A stretch of 64,000 bases of DNA from the NCBI RefSeq assembly GCF_000004195.4, contig NC_030678.2:57381378-57445377 (forward strand). The letters are read 5' to 3'. The translations under genes were made by a program, and so were the position numbers. Numbering within the stretch: position 1 is the first letter of the stretch; every line of letters starts with the position of its first letter. The notes under the pieces are model-generated. The model was not told the DNA's origin and made no database searches. It was given only the letters and a program-made list of their open reading frames with translations. The stretch is from Xenopus tropicalis (taxonomy: Eukaryota; Chordata; Amphibia; Anura; Pipidae). Of this stretch, positions 27,101 to 35,667 are shown piece after piece.

Positions 27101-28900
27101 GCAAAGACTCTTAGGACAAGCCCACCCCTCATTTAAAACAGGGACAGGACCTGATAGGATCTATAGGGAGCTCCAATAATGGGGCCATTTTTACAGATAG
27201 TAGTAGTAATTTTTATCCCAAAGTAAAACCAGAACTTAAAAGATAAATGTAAGAAGATGGCCCAAACAGAAATATATCTATTAAATATTTTAATTATACA
27301 GATTCACAGTCTGATATTGGTTACAAGGTAGGCAAGATAAAGGAGAGAACTAATTCATGAGTTGCCGGTTTACAAGCGCCAACTAGTTTTGAAAGGTAAA
27401 ATTCTAGGTAAAATTCTATTTCCACATTAAAATATCTTGTTACTGTGGTCAATGCAGTAAAATCACTTTTAGCCCTGTGTGGTGGCAGTCTTTGATGTTG
27501 CCTTGCCACTTGCTGCCAGTAAATACATGGCACGAAATAGAAGAAATAAGAATCAGGAAACATAAAATCTGTGGCTCTATGGTATTTTAGAGTAGATTCA
27601 CAATCTGCAGCACTGAAGAGGTTGATTATTTAAGCTCACCCACCCCCCACCAATTTCAGTTATGGAAATACCACAACCTTCTGACCCTTAATCTCTTAAT
27701 GTTATAGCTTTCTTGTGGTCTCCTAATAAACCCTTAATTAAGATCTTTGTCTGCAAACATTTAAAAAAAAATTAAATTTTAAAAGACTGAACACAGAATA
27801 TTTTTCTTTACCCAGACCTTAAAGAAGAGAGTGGATTTGACATTTTGGCCAATCCTCCTGGGCCAGATGAGGAAGATGATGGTTATATGGATGCCTTTGA
27901 ATTTGAGTTCTCAGACAGCCCTCTTTTGCCTTGCTATAACATTCAGGTGTCTCTTTCACAGGGGTAAGTTGCCTGTCATTTTGTATACCGTGTTTCTGAA
28001 TGTCAGTTGAATTTTGTCTGTCAGTATGAACTGCAGGTGAGGAGCATACAAGAATGAAAGCAAGAGCCTTCCAACCTGCAGAGCTGTGCTGCCATGTTGC
28101 CAAACATAGGCACTGCCAACATCACTTACATTCCCAGGTTGGATAATGGTGGTTGGCAAGTAGGCAAATGTCCACTGGAATCCAACCTGTGGTCCCAGTG
28201 GATTTAAACATGAGAAGAGAGATATGGTGGCTGAAAAAGGCCACCTGCAACACCACAGCTCTGGCATTCAGGGGACACTACAAGGAGGAGTTGGGGTGAT
28301 GTATTGGGTAGTGTGGCACAGGTACCTGTTTGTTTGGGATAAAAGTAAAAATGACTAGGGAGGTTTACTTAATCTTTAGTATTTTTTTAATGGTATTTTT
28401 TATGCTGTAGGTATTATTTTTTTTTTCTTTAGCCTTTATTTTTTTTTAAAGAAAATGGTTTTCTCACTTAGTCACATATTCCAAAATCATTTTAGTTACC
28501 TGTGTAAATTATACAGGAGAGAATTGATTTATGCTACAAACCTAACAACCCACAGGATAATGGTTTTCTCAATCAGCATCTTGTTTAATGCAGTCAGTGC
28601 AAGGGCAGCTTTAACTAAATAGACTTGAATGGGACTCTGTGTGCATGCAATGATCAGTACAATGGGCCAGCTGAAAAGCATTGTCCTTTTGTGTCTCTGC
28701 ATTCAAGCTGGCCGCATGTTTATCCTTTGCCAACTGTTGTTCTTGTTAATTTCAAGCTATTTAAAGGTTAAGCCGTTGGGGGACCTTTTAGTTTCTGTTC
28801 CTTGTTTTCTCTCCCTATATTTCCCTGGGAGTTTAAGATGAAGGGGCCTGATGCATTCAGACTCAACCACTGTCACAATAAAAGCTTGATAGAGAGCAGT

Positions 28901-28932
<32 letters not shown>

Positions 28933-30112
28933 CCATATGTATCATTGGAAATGACCACTGTATATATGCTCCTTTCTAAGTTTCTACCATATTTTTCTCT
29001 CTTATATCTTTTATATCTTCATTGTATTTGACTACAAAAGCACTAGAAACATGCAACATATTTTTTTCCAAAAAAACCTTCATTCATATATACGTAGCAT
29101 TTCCAATTGAAAACACAGCCAGGCTTTTGTTTCCAAACTCAATCTAATAGGAGCTTGAACACCATTATTAGAAATGAAGGCCTTGACAATACTATAGCCT
29201 GGATATCACTATGGCAACATGAGCGAGACTGCCATAGGATTAAGGAGTACACATTTATGAAATGTCAGGCCTCTACCCCTCCGCTTACTGATTGTCTAAT
29301 AGGAGTGCCAGCTAGCAGGAATAGCTACATTGAAATTGTTCATTAGAACACCCAGATTTCAGCTTAAATGACTGCACCATTCATTGTCTTAAGAGCAGCA
29401 ACCTCTCACGAATATTCAAAGACATGGCTAGCATGCATCTATGTATACTTACAAAGGAGTGTTTTGCTTACCACACAATTAATTTATTCCTGAGAGTATA
29501 TCACTCCATAATTTTGATAATATTGCATTATCCCAAATTTGTATAGTCCCATAGTGCCACATTATTCAGCTTGCAGCTGTTCAGCTACAACTCCCAGTAT
29601 CCAGGGGGACAGCAGGAAGTAATGGTTGTTTGTCTTTAACTACAGTTGAGGGGCGGTGGGGTTGCATAAAACACTTGTAACATAGGTCTGTAAAGGTGTA
29701 CTATTTATAATACGCTAATTATTGTGTGAGATATGGGTATAGCCTGTGTAGACTTCTACTGCTGGAATGACATATACCAAGTGTGCTAAATCTAAATGTC
29801 TCTTCCTTTTCTTCACACAGGCCCAGAAACTGGATGCTGCTTTCAGAGGTGACAAAGAGACTGAAGATGTCGTCACAGACATTTACTGCTGAGAATCCTC
29901 ACCTTGAGATAGTCACTATTACTGAGGCGGAATTCTACAAACAAGTGTCATTAAGTCAACTCTTCTCTTCTCCAGAAGGCCTTGAAGGATTCAGTCCAGA
30001 CAGCAGGGAAATGGTGGATCTTGTAGAATTCACAAACGAACTGCAGACTTTATTGGGGTCTTCAATTGAATGGATAGACCCTGAAAATGAAACTACTTAC
30101 AGCAGCTGTTAA
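9056..30112 (+). CDS. bcor: bcor, BCL6 corepressor (spliced, 14 coding exons)
   Basis: BCOR is a nuclear corepressor that links BCL6 to the PCGF1 (non-canonical PRC1.1) complex. Exons joined: 9056-9141, 10029-10104, 10380-13130, 14188-14241, 16211-16370, 17207-17464, 18211-18516, 18742-19049, 21489-21722, 23418-23584, 24022-24167, 26176-26253, 27816-27963, 29821-30112. They total 5064 nt, or 1687 codons plus stop, with all phases consistent; mammalian BCOR is about 1720-1755 residues. Visible landmarks: the BCL6-binding segment around 494-510 ([14 protein letters not shown]), PLDLS at 437-441, an L-x-V-x-I-x-L motif at 1155-1164, ankyrin repeats about 1398-1495, and the PUFD domain about 1573-1680. 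All introns are GT-AG except the one after 21722, which is GC-AG. The assignment rests on recognising colinear conserved blocks from end to end. The joins were inferred by eye, without transcript data. Confidence 0.96.
10029..10104 (+). CDS. bcor: bcor coding exon 2 (residues 29-54)
   Basis: Acceptor TTTACAG lies just before 10029 and donor GTAAGT at 10105. It encodes RKVLINDGD...ARLELRED, matching the conserved block after the BCOR N terminus. It is 76 nt, ends in phase 0, and is followed by a short 275-bp intron. Confidence 0.92.
10380..13130 (+). CDS. bcor: bcor large exon 3 (residues 55-971)
   Basis: This 2751-nt exon (917 codons) opens with GTG (Val), not a start codon, after acceptor AAAG at 10376-10379, and ends at CAA before donor GTGAGT at 13131. 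It encodes the mostly disordered, Pro/Ser-rich half of BCOR. It contains PLDLS (437-441), a CtBP-type P-x-D-L-S motif, and the BCL6 BTB-binding segment around 494-510. The conserved blocks [16 protein letters not shown], [13 protein letters not shown] and [16 protein letters not shown] are also present. The last 40 residues ([16 protein letters not shown]...) are the most conserved. The reading frame stays open 51 nt past the donor, but that tail is intronic. Confidence 0.96.
13131..14187. other. bcor intron 3
   Basis: GTGAGT...TTAG. No repeat or conserved element recognised. Confidence 0.7.
14188..14241 (+). CDS. bcor: bcor small exon 4 (residues 972-989)
   Basis: This 54-nt exon encodes [18 protein letters not shown], matching the 18-residue block MEGLQEDSIL... 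in mammalian BCOR. The acceptor is TTAG at 14184-14187 and the donor GTTAGT at 14242. Both ends are phase 0, so skipping it would keep the frame. Confidence 0.9.
14242..16210. other. bcor intron 4
   Basis: GTTAGT...TTCTAG. It contains the TTAA MITE at 15031-15391 and a poly-T tract near 15857-15876. Confidence 0.75.
15031..15391. mobile_element. TTAA-type MITE (piggyBac/Kolobok-like) in bcor intron 4
   Basis: The ends AGTGATACTGACAC and GTGTCAGTATCTCT are inverted repeats (12 of 14 match), flanked on both sides by TTAA (15027-15030 and 15392-15395). TTAA duplication is typical of piggyBac and Kolobok transposons. 361 bp, no coding capacity. Confidence 0.8.
16211..16370 (+). CDS. bcor: bcor exon 5 (residues 990-1042 and part of 1043)
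   Basis: It encodes [12 protein letters not shown]... and a KDSE block that aligns with the same mammalian BCOR segment. The acceptor is TTCTAG, the donor GTAAGT at 16371, phase 1. The second half is acidic, low in complexity and poorly conserved. Confidence 0.92.
17207..17464 (+). CDS. bcor: bcor exon 6 (residues 1043-1128 and part of 1129)
   Basis: It encodes a charged linker ending in the basic cluster AKRKKI, which aligns with a KAKRRR run in mammalian BCOR and is a plausible nuclear localisation signal. An earlier KRKHPED also matches an RKRK site. The acceptor is TTCCAG, the donor GTAAGG at 17465, phase 1. This part diverges most from mammals. Confidence 0.88.
17541..17779. mobile_element. 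hAT-type MITE, family A, in bcor intron 6
   Basis: The ends are CAGTGATCCCCAA and TTGGGGATTCCTG. The flanking duplication is TTCTAGAG (17533-17540) versus TTCTAGGG (17780-17787). It is shorter than the 308-bp copies. Confidence 0.85.
18211..18516 (+). CDS. bcor: bcor exon 7 with AF9/ENL-type binding motif (residues 1129-1230)
   Basis: It contains [17 protein letters not shown] (from residue 1155), an L-x-V-x-I-x-L hydrophobic pattern of the kind that BCOR, AF4, DOT1L and CBX8 use to bind the AF9/ENL AHD domain. The donor at 18517 is the weak GTAGCA. I chose it because its phase (1) joins correctly to exon 8. Without that splice the frame would read on to a stop near 18595. Confidence 0.88.
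18742..19049 (+). CDS. bcor: bcor exon 8 (residues 1231-1333)
   Basis: It encodes [11 protein letters not shown], then an acidic stretch and [20 protein letters not shown], a strongly conserved basic block of BCOR. The acceptor is GTTCAG at 18736-18741, the donor GTAGAC at 19050, phase 0. Confidence 0.9.
19404..19750 (+). mobile_element. CR1-like LINE 3' fragment
   Basis: It encodes the C-terminal reverse-transcriptase tail ([36 protein letters not shown]), then the untranslated end 'GGTTGAACTTGATGGACACT' and CTTTTTTCAACCCTATGTAA. The same arrangement is seen in the longer element at 33390-35667. Severely 5'-truncated, as is usual for LINE copies. Confidence 0.85.
19803..20021. mobile_element. 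snapback element with 106-bp arms in bcor intron 8
   Basis: The arms 19803-19908 and 19916-20021 are inverted copies with 2 mismatches and a 7-nt loop. In each arm, beside the tip, a GGGGC/GCCTC stem is followed by GAAACGTT, then AATAAAGATTTTTAA (or its complement) and a GAGTGCCAGTGCT end block. A spliced-out bcor intron would contain a duplex of more than 100 bp here. Confidence 0.9.
21094..21219. repeat. poly-A/poly-T hairpin in bcor intron 8
   Basis: CAATTTGTGGAATCAGGGAT followed by GTCTGTATT, a run of 40 A, a short AT spacer, a run of T and the inverted copy ending CCTGATTCCACAGATTG. Arms of about 29 bp with one mismatch, plus A/T pairing, make a long stem. The ends GGAATCAGGG also recur just after the right arm. 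Confidence 0.9.
21245..21346. repeat. second hairpin just upstream of bcor exon 9
   Basis: AGTAAATGAAAGCATCTGAA and TTGCCAAG, then an A/T core, then CTTGGCAATTCAGATG and CCTTCATTTACCC. Arms of about 28 bp with one indel. It sits 25 bp after the first hairpin and about 140 bp before the exon at 21489. Confidence 0.9.
21489..21722 (+). CDS. bcor: bcor exon 9, start of ankyrin region (residues 1334-1411)
   Basis: After acceptor TTGACAG it encodes a variable linker, then [31 protein letters not shown], the nearly invariant entry to the BCOR ankyrin repeats. The exon ends at GAG (21722). The next two bases are GC, not GT (GAG|GCAAGC). The downstream exon starts with EVVLYCL, exactly as in mammals, so the junction is not in doubt. 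Confidence 0.94.
21723..21728 (+). other. bcor: non-canonical GC splice donor of bcor intron 9
   Basis: GCAAGC follows an exonic GAG. Its match to U1 outside the +2 base is good (AG before; A at +3 and +4; G at +5), typical of real GC-AG introns. No GT donor nearby keeps the conserved protein. The intron spans 21723-23417 and ends in TTTTCAG. Confidence 0.9.
21723..23417. other. bcor: bcor intron 9 (GC-AG); unique block 22480-22780
   Basis: No mobile element recognised. 22480-22780 is GC-richer, CpG-containing and unique in appearance; it could be a conserved regulatory element. Confidence 0.5.
23418..23584 (+). CDS. bcor: bcor exon 10, ankyrin repeats 1-2 (residues 1412-1466)
   Basis: It encodes [33 protein letters not shown] and [17 protein letters not shown]. 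These show the ankyrin consensus G-x-x-A-L-H-x-A and the G-A-D-V-N turn, virtually identical to mammalian BCOR. The donor is GTTAGT at 23585, phase 2. Confidence 0.96.
24022..24167 (+). CDS. bcor: bcor exon 11, ankyrin repeat 3 (residues 1467-1515)
   Basis: It encodes [33 protein letters not shown], a complete ankyrin repeat, followed by a capping helix ([13 protein letters not shown]). The acceptor is AATAG at 24017-24021, the donor GTAAGT at 24168, phase 1. The usual mammalian PLHD is PIHD here, a conservative change. Confidence 0.95.
24168..26175. other. bcor: bcor intron 11
   Basis: GTAAGT...CATAG. 24590-24910 is a repeat-free, moderately GC-rich stretch. A TAA-type MITE remnant sits at 25206-25410. 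Confidence 0.6.
25206..25410. mobile_element. MITE remnant, 'CCATACAC' family (TAA target)
   Basis: It begins TAA-AGTTCCCCATACACAGG and has 'CGGCCCGTGTAGGGGC' and 'GAAAATTCAGTCGGATCGGG' blocks, like the complete element at 47066-47395. The right end is not clear. Confidence 0.6.
26176..26253 (+). CDS. bcor: bcor exon 12 (residues 1516-1541)
   Basis: It encodes [26 protein letters not shown], matching the mammalian DYLNDLQGR...WDFYGSSVC linker between the ankyrin and PUFD domains. The acceptor is CATAG, the donor GTAAGA at 26254. Both ends are phase 1, so it is skippable in frame. Confidence 0.94.
26254..27815. other. bcor: bcor intron 12 with a probable repeat
   Basis: GTAAGA...CCCAG. 26820-27240 looks like a dispersed frog repeat (GGAAGCATATCCTGTAAAAA...; internal CCAATCAGCAGC). 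I could not find its ends. The rest is anonymous. Confidence 0.4.
27816..27963 (+). CDS. bcor: bcor exon 13, start of PUFD domain (residues 1542-1590)
   Basis: It encodes [17 protein letters not shown]..., an acidic run, and [22 protein letters not shown], the first strands of the PUFD domain that binds the PCGF1 RAWUL fold. The acceptor is ACCCAG, the donor GTAAGT at 27964, phase 2. Confidence 0.95.
27964..29820. other. bcor: bcor intron 13; unique block 29100-29400
   Basis: GTAAGT...CACAG. Poly-T at 28902-28929. 29100-29400 is repeat-free and looks like a possible conserved non-coding element. No other feature. Confidence 0.4.
29821..30112 (+). CDS. bcor: bcor last coding exon 14, rest of PUFD domain (residues 1591-1687)
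   Basis: It encodes [33 protein letters not shown] and [19 protein letters not shown], all PUFD hallmarks. TAA is at 30110-30112. The final residues (ETTYSSC) differ from the aromatic end (NYW) of the mammalian protein. The acceptor is CACACAG at 29814-29820. Confidence 0.95.
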
Positions 30113-31000
30113 ACAGCCAGACCCCCCATAATGTGTACTATAATACTGATCCATTATTTGTGAATATGTTTCATACTAAGGAAACACTATAATAGAGGTT
30201 TCAGTGTACAGACAAGTGATATATCCTTAAATGGGACCTTTTTTTTGTTTTTCCTTCTCAGAAACCCTAAATCAATTTATAGAGACCTGAATAGCCTAAT
30301 CATTCGGTGCACATTTGCTTTGGGGAGTAACATTTTGTTTTAATCTGTAACACTTTATTTTATTATTATTGTTATTATTTTAATACATTTGACTTTTTCA
30401 AAGCACTGAATGCACGGGAGATACTTTATAATTTGTACTGAATTCAAAGTCATGTGGATCAAGGAGAGGCACTTCGCGACATTTTTATGTTTACAGAATT
30501 ACCTGCCTTGGGTAATATTGGATGTAATCCAGATTTCTTTTGTAATATAGATGGAAATATAAATATATATATATATAAATCCACTGAAATGTGTTTTGAA
30601 TTTTTGTATTCTAATTTAAAATTTTACTTTTCACACTTCAGTTAGATGCGCTGTGTGTCTGTGTGTGTACGATGTCTGTTTATATATCACACACATCAGA
30701 CTGATGCATCGCTATACATATATAAATATATACATACATTCAGACATATTATACTCTAATTTAAAAATGAAAAATGCTTTGAACTATTTTTTCCCTTGTA
30801 ACTTGTAAAATATTCAGATTGTAACATAAAGAATTATGGTTGGGTTAAATTGTATATATATACACAAAAAAAATTCCTGAGATGTGTGTGCAATGTTTTG
30901 AGATCTGTGTTTAAACTTTGTAAGTAAACCACCTGCCTTTGTATTTATATTTTACAAGACTTTTTCTTAAAAAGGCAATAAAACCGCTCAGTAAATGGAA
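30113..31000 (+). other. bcor: bcor 3' UTR
   Basis: This AT-rich, gene-free stretch runs from the stop codon to just past the AATAAA at 30977. It has several UGUANAUA-like sites (for example TGTATATA near 30851) that could bind Pumilio proteins, and short (AT)/(TG) tracts. The cleavage point near 31000 is an estimate. Confidence 0.7.
30977..30982 (+). promoter_or_regulatory. bcor: polyadenylation signal AATAAA of bcor
   Basis: This is a canonical AATAAA about 865 nt after the stop, with TG/T-rich sequence 25-65 nt downstream (a poly-T run from about 31027). It is the first well-placed signal after the coding end. Another AATAAA near 31196 could be an alternative. Confidence 0.7.
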
Positions 31001-31402
31001 AGTTTGCATTGGCATTGTTAATTTCTTTTTTTTTTTTTTTTTTTTTCCCATAACTTTTAACAGGAAGGTTTTCTGCTATTTTGTACAGTAGTCAATCAGT
31101 GTCAAAACTGTAGCAGCAAGTGTTATTTTGCAGAAGGCAATAAGTGCTGCATAGTTAACATCAGGGCATTTGCTTCACCTTGTCTTTATTATTAAAATAA
31201 AACAGGCTTTTCTGACACATCTGACTATACAGCACACTAAGATTTTAGAAAGGAAAATAAGAGAGACAGAGTAAGAATGCATTTAAATGACAAGAAAAAC
31301 AAAAGCCACTGTAGGGTTCCAGCCTCCCCCCCCCCTTGATTCTAATTGCTTACCTCTTAACCCCAGGCCTGTGCAACCACTGTGTCTTAGTCAGACTTTG
31401 TG

Positions 31403-32307
31403 GTCTAAAACAGTGCTGTCCAACTGGCGGCCCGCGACCCCCCTCTGTGTGGCCCCCCACCTGTCTGGCTGCTTTGATGGCTTACCTTAGTGTAAGATTT
31501 AAATGGTATCAGTACTGTGATTAACTGCCCCCCTGCATGGTTCTCACCTCAGATTCAGGCTGTAATCAGGCTGTATTGTTTAAATATGTAATCCCCTGTG
31601 TTGTTCACACCTATTAATCTCTGCATTGTTCACCCCCTGCAGTGTTCACACCTCAGGCTCAGGCTGTAATCACCCCCATTGTTCCCCTGTTCACACCTCA
31701 GGAGCAGTAGAAACCCACAAATAATCCCTGCATACTACAAAAAGAACATATACTGAGGTGGTACTGCAATTAAAAAGTTTTTTAATATATAGTTATTGTG
31801 CAGACTGTAGGAGCAGTGCCAGCATTGTGTCACTGTAGGCTGCCTGTGTGTGCCATACACACAGGCAGCATAGGGCAAGCAGAGTATGGCACACACAGGC
31901 AGGGTAGGGAAGGCAGAGTATGGCACACACAGGCAGAGTAGGGCAGGCAGAGTATGGCACAAACCAGCCAAGAATGGCACACACAGTGAAAGTATGGCAC
32001 ACACAGTGAAAGTATGGCACACTGGCAGGGTAGGGCAGGCAGAGTATGGCACACACAGGCAGGGTAGGGCAGGCAGAGTATGGCACACACACAGGCAGGG
32101 TAGGGCAGGCAGAGTATGGCAGGTTTTTGCTGTACTACAACCATTAAAATGGGTATGGTCATGTGATAACATGGGTGTGGTTTCAAGTGGGTGCGGTTTC
32201 AAAAAGGGGAGTGGTCAAAACTGGCTTCCATTATCGGCCCTCCACCACGTAGGTCGGAAAAATTCCGGCCCTCGGTACAACAGAAGTTGGACAGCACTGG
32301 TCTAAAA
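31403..32307. mobile_element. hAT-type element, family C, carrying a minisatellite
   Basis: The element is 31411-32299 (889 bp). It has terminal inverted repeats CAGTGCTGTCCAACT / AGTTGGACAGCACTG and a perfect 8-bp duplication GTCTAAAA (31403-31410 and 32300-32307). It contains a 34-bp tandem array (31848-32125). It encodes no transposase, so it is non-autonomous. It is inverted relative to the copy at 51951. Confidence 0.92.
31848..32125. repeat. 34-bp minisatellite inside hAT family C
   Basis: Repeats of GTATGGCACACACAGGCAGG plus GTAGGGCAGGCAGA, with unit variants. The unit is not a multiple of 3, so each translation frame reads three rotating Cys/Leu/Pro-rich peptides. These are not proteins. 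Confidence 0.9.
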
Positions 32308-32360
32308 CATGTGCATTTCCATGGAATTCTGTACTGAGCATGTGCCTAGTCTCTAGAAGC

Positions 32361-32786
32361 TTAAAGGAACAGTAACACCAAAATATGACGGTGTATAAAT
32401 GTAATTACAGTATAATATACTGTTGCCCTGCATTGGTAGAACTGGTGTGTTTGCCTTAGAAGGACAACTATAGTTTATATAAACAATGCTGCTGTGTAGC
32501 TATGGGGGCAGCCATTCAAATGAGAAAAGGCACAGGTAACTTAGCAGATAACAGATAAAACCCCATTATATTCTACAGAGCTTATCTGTTATCTGCTATG
32601 TGCCTGTGCCTTTTCTCCCTTTTTCCAGCTTTAATGGCTGCCCCCATGGCTACACAGCAGCTTATTTATATAAACTATAGTAGAGTCTCTGTAGCCAACA
32701 CACTAATTTTACCAGTGCAGGGCAACAATACATTATATTCTAATTACTTTAAAACACTTTCATTTTTTTGGTGTTACTGTTCCTAA
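32361..32786. mobile_element. palindromic TTAA MITE, family B
   Basis: The ends AGGAACAGTAACACC and GGTGTTACTGTTCCT are inverted. The left flank is TTAA (32361-32364); the right is TAAG, an eroded copy. Most of the element is a foldback around about 32578, with halves carrying CTGCTGTGTAGCTATGGGGG / CCCCCATGGCTACACAGCAG. Confidence 0.85.
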
Positions 32787-32789
32787 GGG

Positions 32790-33388
32790 ATAATTTGGAA
32801 GCTAGGGGAGTATGACGGTAGCCTGGAAAATACTGTCCTGGGCCCAAGGTAAGGGTTCCTGAATGGTGTCTAAGAAGTAGGTACCCCCATTGACCCACTT
32901 ATCCTTCAAACCCAACAATTATTTGTCTAATTATCTGTATGTATGTATGTTCTTTCTTGGCAAATCATTTTTTCTGGTTTTTTTAACGTGATCTTTACCA
33001 TTGCTTATTTCTTCTCCTCTTAATTAATTCTTAATAAGCCTCACCCACCAAAACCCACCCTCTAACATTTTATAGTTTTGTCTACTATTTTAAAAAAACT
33101 TTGATGCCCAATATTCATAGATTTACACAAGTATGTGACATGTAGGGGACCCTAAAATGGAAACAATTCAGCTTTTCAGACAGTCTGTATTATGTGCACA
33201 GCACAACCCCTGCGTATTTTATATTATTTAATATATATTACCCTTTACCATTTTCCAATCTGCTCTCCAATCCAATTCTGCAGATTAATTTTTTTCTCAA
33301 TGTTCCTTTTTTTTTCTTCTTCTGTTATGTTCTCTATAACACCTGAATTTTAGGAAGGCAAATTTTAGCTCCTTAAGGGCAGCGCTTC
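32790..33388. other. non-coding, no feature recognised
   Basis: AT-rich; nothing named. Confidence 0.5.
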
Positions 33389-33389
33389 A

Positions 33390-35667
33390 GGGCATAGATT
33401 GGGGCATTATGTTTTCTGATAAAAATACAGAGCAGAAATGGTTGTCATTTAAAATGATATTAAATCATTACTGTTCTCAATTCATTCCATTAATAAGAAA
33501 AAGTAGAAGTGTTAAGAATCACCCCATGTGGCTTAACTCTGAGGTAAAGAAGTTAATAGGGAAAAAAAGGAAAGCTTTTAAGAAATATAAGTCAGAGGGG
33601 ACAGTAGCTGCGTTTAATGAATATAAACACTATAACAAGTGTTGTAAAACAGCAATCCGGAAGGCAAAGATAGAAAATGAGGAGCGCATCGCGGCCGAGG
33701 CCAAGACTAACCCCAAAAAGTTTTTTAAGTATATTAATAGTAAAAAGATGCAGGTTGAGGGTGTGGCCCCATTGAGTTATAATAACAATATGGTTACAGC
33801 GGATACAGAAAAGGCAGATGTGCTTAACCAGTTCTTTTCTTCTGTGTATACAGTAGAGGAGCCAGTGGGCCAAGTCTCACCCAATAGCTTCACTGTTGCC
33901 TCAGCTCCAACTACACAGTGGTTGGCACAGGATATGGTGCTTAAAGGGTTACACACGATAAATGTAAACAAGGCACCTGGGCCAGATGGAATACACCCTC
34001 GGGTACTGAGAGAACTAGGGGCAGAATTGCAGTGGCCCTTGTTTCTGATATTCTCAGACTCTCTTTCATCAGGTATGGTACCTAGTGATTGGAAGAAGGC
34101 GAATGTCACTCCCATATTTAAAAAGGGAATAAGATCTCAGCCTGGCAATTATAGGCCTGTAAGTTTGACATCCGTGGTGGGCAAGTTATTTGAAGGCTTG
34201 TTAAGGGATCACATTCAAAATTATGTAGTGGAGAATGGCATTATGAGCAGTAATCAGCATGGCTTTATGAAGGACAGGTCATGTCAGACCAATTTAATTG
34301 CTTTTTATGATGAGGTAAGTAAGAAGCTGGACAGTGGGGATGCAGTAGATATAATCTATTTGGATTTTGCCAAAGCATTTGATACCATTCCCCACAAACG
34401 ACTGCTTTCTAAGCTAAGGTCTATTGGTCTTAGTGAAGTCGTTTGCACATGGATAGAAAACTGGCTACAGGATCGGGTACAGAGGGTGGTTGTTAATGGC
34501 ACATTCTCTACTTGGAGTAAGGTTCTCAGTGGGGTCCCTCAGGGTTCTGTACTGGGTCCACTTTTGTTTAATTTGTTCATAAATGACTTAGGGGAGGGTA
34601 TTATGAGTAATGTATCAGTGTTTGCAGATGACACAAAACTCTGCAGACCAGTCAATTCTATCCAGGATGTGACATCCCTGCAGCAGGATCTTGACCAACT
34701 GGCAATCTGGGCAGCTAAGTGGCAGATGAGATTTAATGTGGATAAATGTAAGGTCATGCACCTGGGATGTAAAAATATGCAAGCCCCGTATAACCTTAAT
34801 GGGACTGCACTAGGCAAATCCATAATGGAGAAGGATCTTGGAGTCCTTGTAGATAATAAACTTGGCTGTAGCAAGCAATGCCAGGCAGCAGCTGCAAGGG
34901 CAAACAAGGTTCTGAGCTGTATTAAAAGGGGTATAGATTCACGGGAGGAGGGGGTTATTCTTCCCCTTTACAGAGCACTGGTAAGGCCCCATCTAGAATA
35001 TGCTGTTCAGTTTTGGTCTCCAGTGCTCAAACGGGACATTATTGAGCTAGAGAGGGTCCAGAGAAGGGCAACTAAGCTGGTAAAGGGTATGGAAAGTCTC
35101 GGTTATGAAGAAAGACTGGCCAAGTTGGGTCTGTTTACACTGGAGAAGAGGCGCTTAAGAGGTGACATGATAACTATGTATAAATATATAAGGGGATCAT
35201 ATAATAACCTCTCTAATGTTTTATTTACCAGTAGGTCCTTCCAACGGACACGAGGGCACCCACTCCGTTTAGAAGAAGGGAGGTTCCATTTAAATATTCG
35301 GAAAGGATTTTTTACAGTGAGAGCTGTGAAGTTGTGGAATTCCCTCCCCGAATCAGTCGTACTGGCTGATACATTATATAGCTTTAAGAAGGGGCTGGAT
35401 GGATTCTTAGCAAGTGAGGGAATACACGGTTATGGGAGATAGCTCTTAGTACAAGTTGATACAGGGACTGGTCCGATTGCCATCTTGGAGTCAGGAAGGA
35501 ATTTTTTCCCCTCTGAGGCAAATTAGAGAGGCTTCAGATGGGGTTTTTTGCCTTCCTCTGGATCAACTTGTAGTTAGGCAGGTTAGGTATAGGCATTATG
35601 GTTGAACTTGATGGACGTATGTCTTTTTTCAACCCAACTTACTATGTTACTATGTTACTATGTTACC
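33390..35667 (+). mobile_element. CR1-like LINE, 5'-truncated
   Basis: It carries a long reverse-transcriptase frame, then a 3' UTR with GATTGCCATCTTGGAGTCAG and GGTTGAACTTGATGGACGTA, and ends in three tandem copies of the octamer TACTATGT (about 35640-35667). A short 8-bp tail repeat is characteristic of CR1 elements. The 5' edge near 33390 is approximate; the endonuclease part of ORF2 is missing. Confidence 0.88.
33409..35442 (+). CDS. CR1-like LINE reverse transcriptase (ORF2 C-terminal part), uninterrupted
   Basis: A 677-residue frame with no stop or frameshift. It starts in the linker after the lost apurinic endonuclease domain. Reverse-transcriptase motifs in order: NKAPGPDGIHPRVLRELG (about 190-205), PIFKKG...PGNYRPVSLTSVVGK, DIIYLDFAKAFDTIPHK (first catalytic Asp), SGVPQGSVLGPLLFNLFINDL and VFADDTKL (the catalytic ADD). 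The C-terminal end (RTRGHPLRLEEGRFHLNIRKGFFTVRAVKLWNSLPE) is typical of CR1. Such elements copy RNA into DNA at a nicked target. The first ATG at 33409 is only where the open frame happens to begin. Being 5'-truncated, this copy cannot be autonomous. Its open frame suggests a fairly recent insertion. Confidence 0.92.
   Translation: MFSDKNTEQKWLSFKMILNHYCSQFIPLIRKSRSVKNHPMWLNSEVKKLIGKKRKAFKKYKSEGTVAAFNEYKHYNKCCKTAIRKAKIENEERIAAEAKTNPKKFFKYINSKKMQVEGVAPLSYNNNMVTADTEKADVLNQFFSSVYTVEEPVGQVSPNSFTVASAPTTQWLAQDMVLKGLHTINVNKAPGPDGIHPRVLRELGAELQWPLFLIFSDSLSSGMVPSDWKKANVTPIFKKGIRSQPGNYRPVSLTSVVGKLFEGLLRDHIQNYVVENGIMSSNQHGFMKDRSCQTNLIAFYDEVSKKLDSGDAVDIIYLDFAKAFDTIPHKRLLSKLRSIGLSEVVCTWIENWLQDRVQRVVVNGTFSTWSKVLSGVPQGSVLGPLLFNLFINDLGEGIMSNVSVFADDTKLCRPVNSIQDVTSLQQDLDQLAIWAAKWQMRFNVDKCKVMHLGCKNMQAPYNLNGTALGKSIMEKDLGVLVDNKLGCSKQCQAAAARANKVLSCIKRGIDSREEGVILPLYRALVRPHLEYAVQFWSPVLKRDIIELERVQRRATKLVKGMESLGYEERLAKLGLFTLEKRRLRGDMITMYKYIRGSYNNLSNVLFTSRSFQRTRGHPLRLEEGRFHLNIRKGFFTVRAVKLWNSLPESVVLADTLYSFKKGLDGFLASEGIHGYGR

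Noticed and set aside
31735..32202. Open frames rich in Cys, Leu and Pro in both strands (also 52064-52619)
   Set aside because: They are translations of the 34-bp minisatellite in hAT family C. All frames are open because the unit has no stop, and there is no domain or codon signal.
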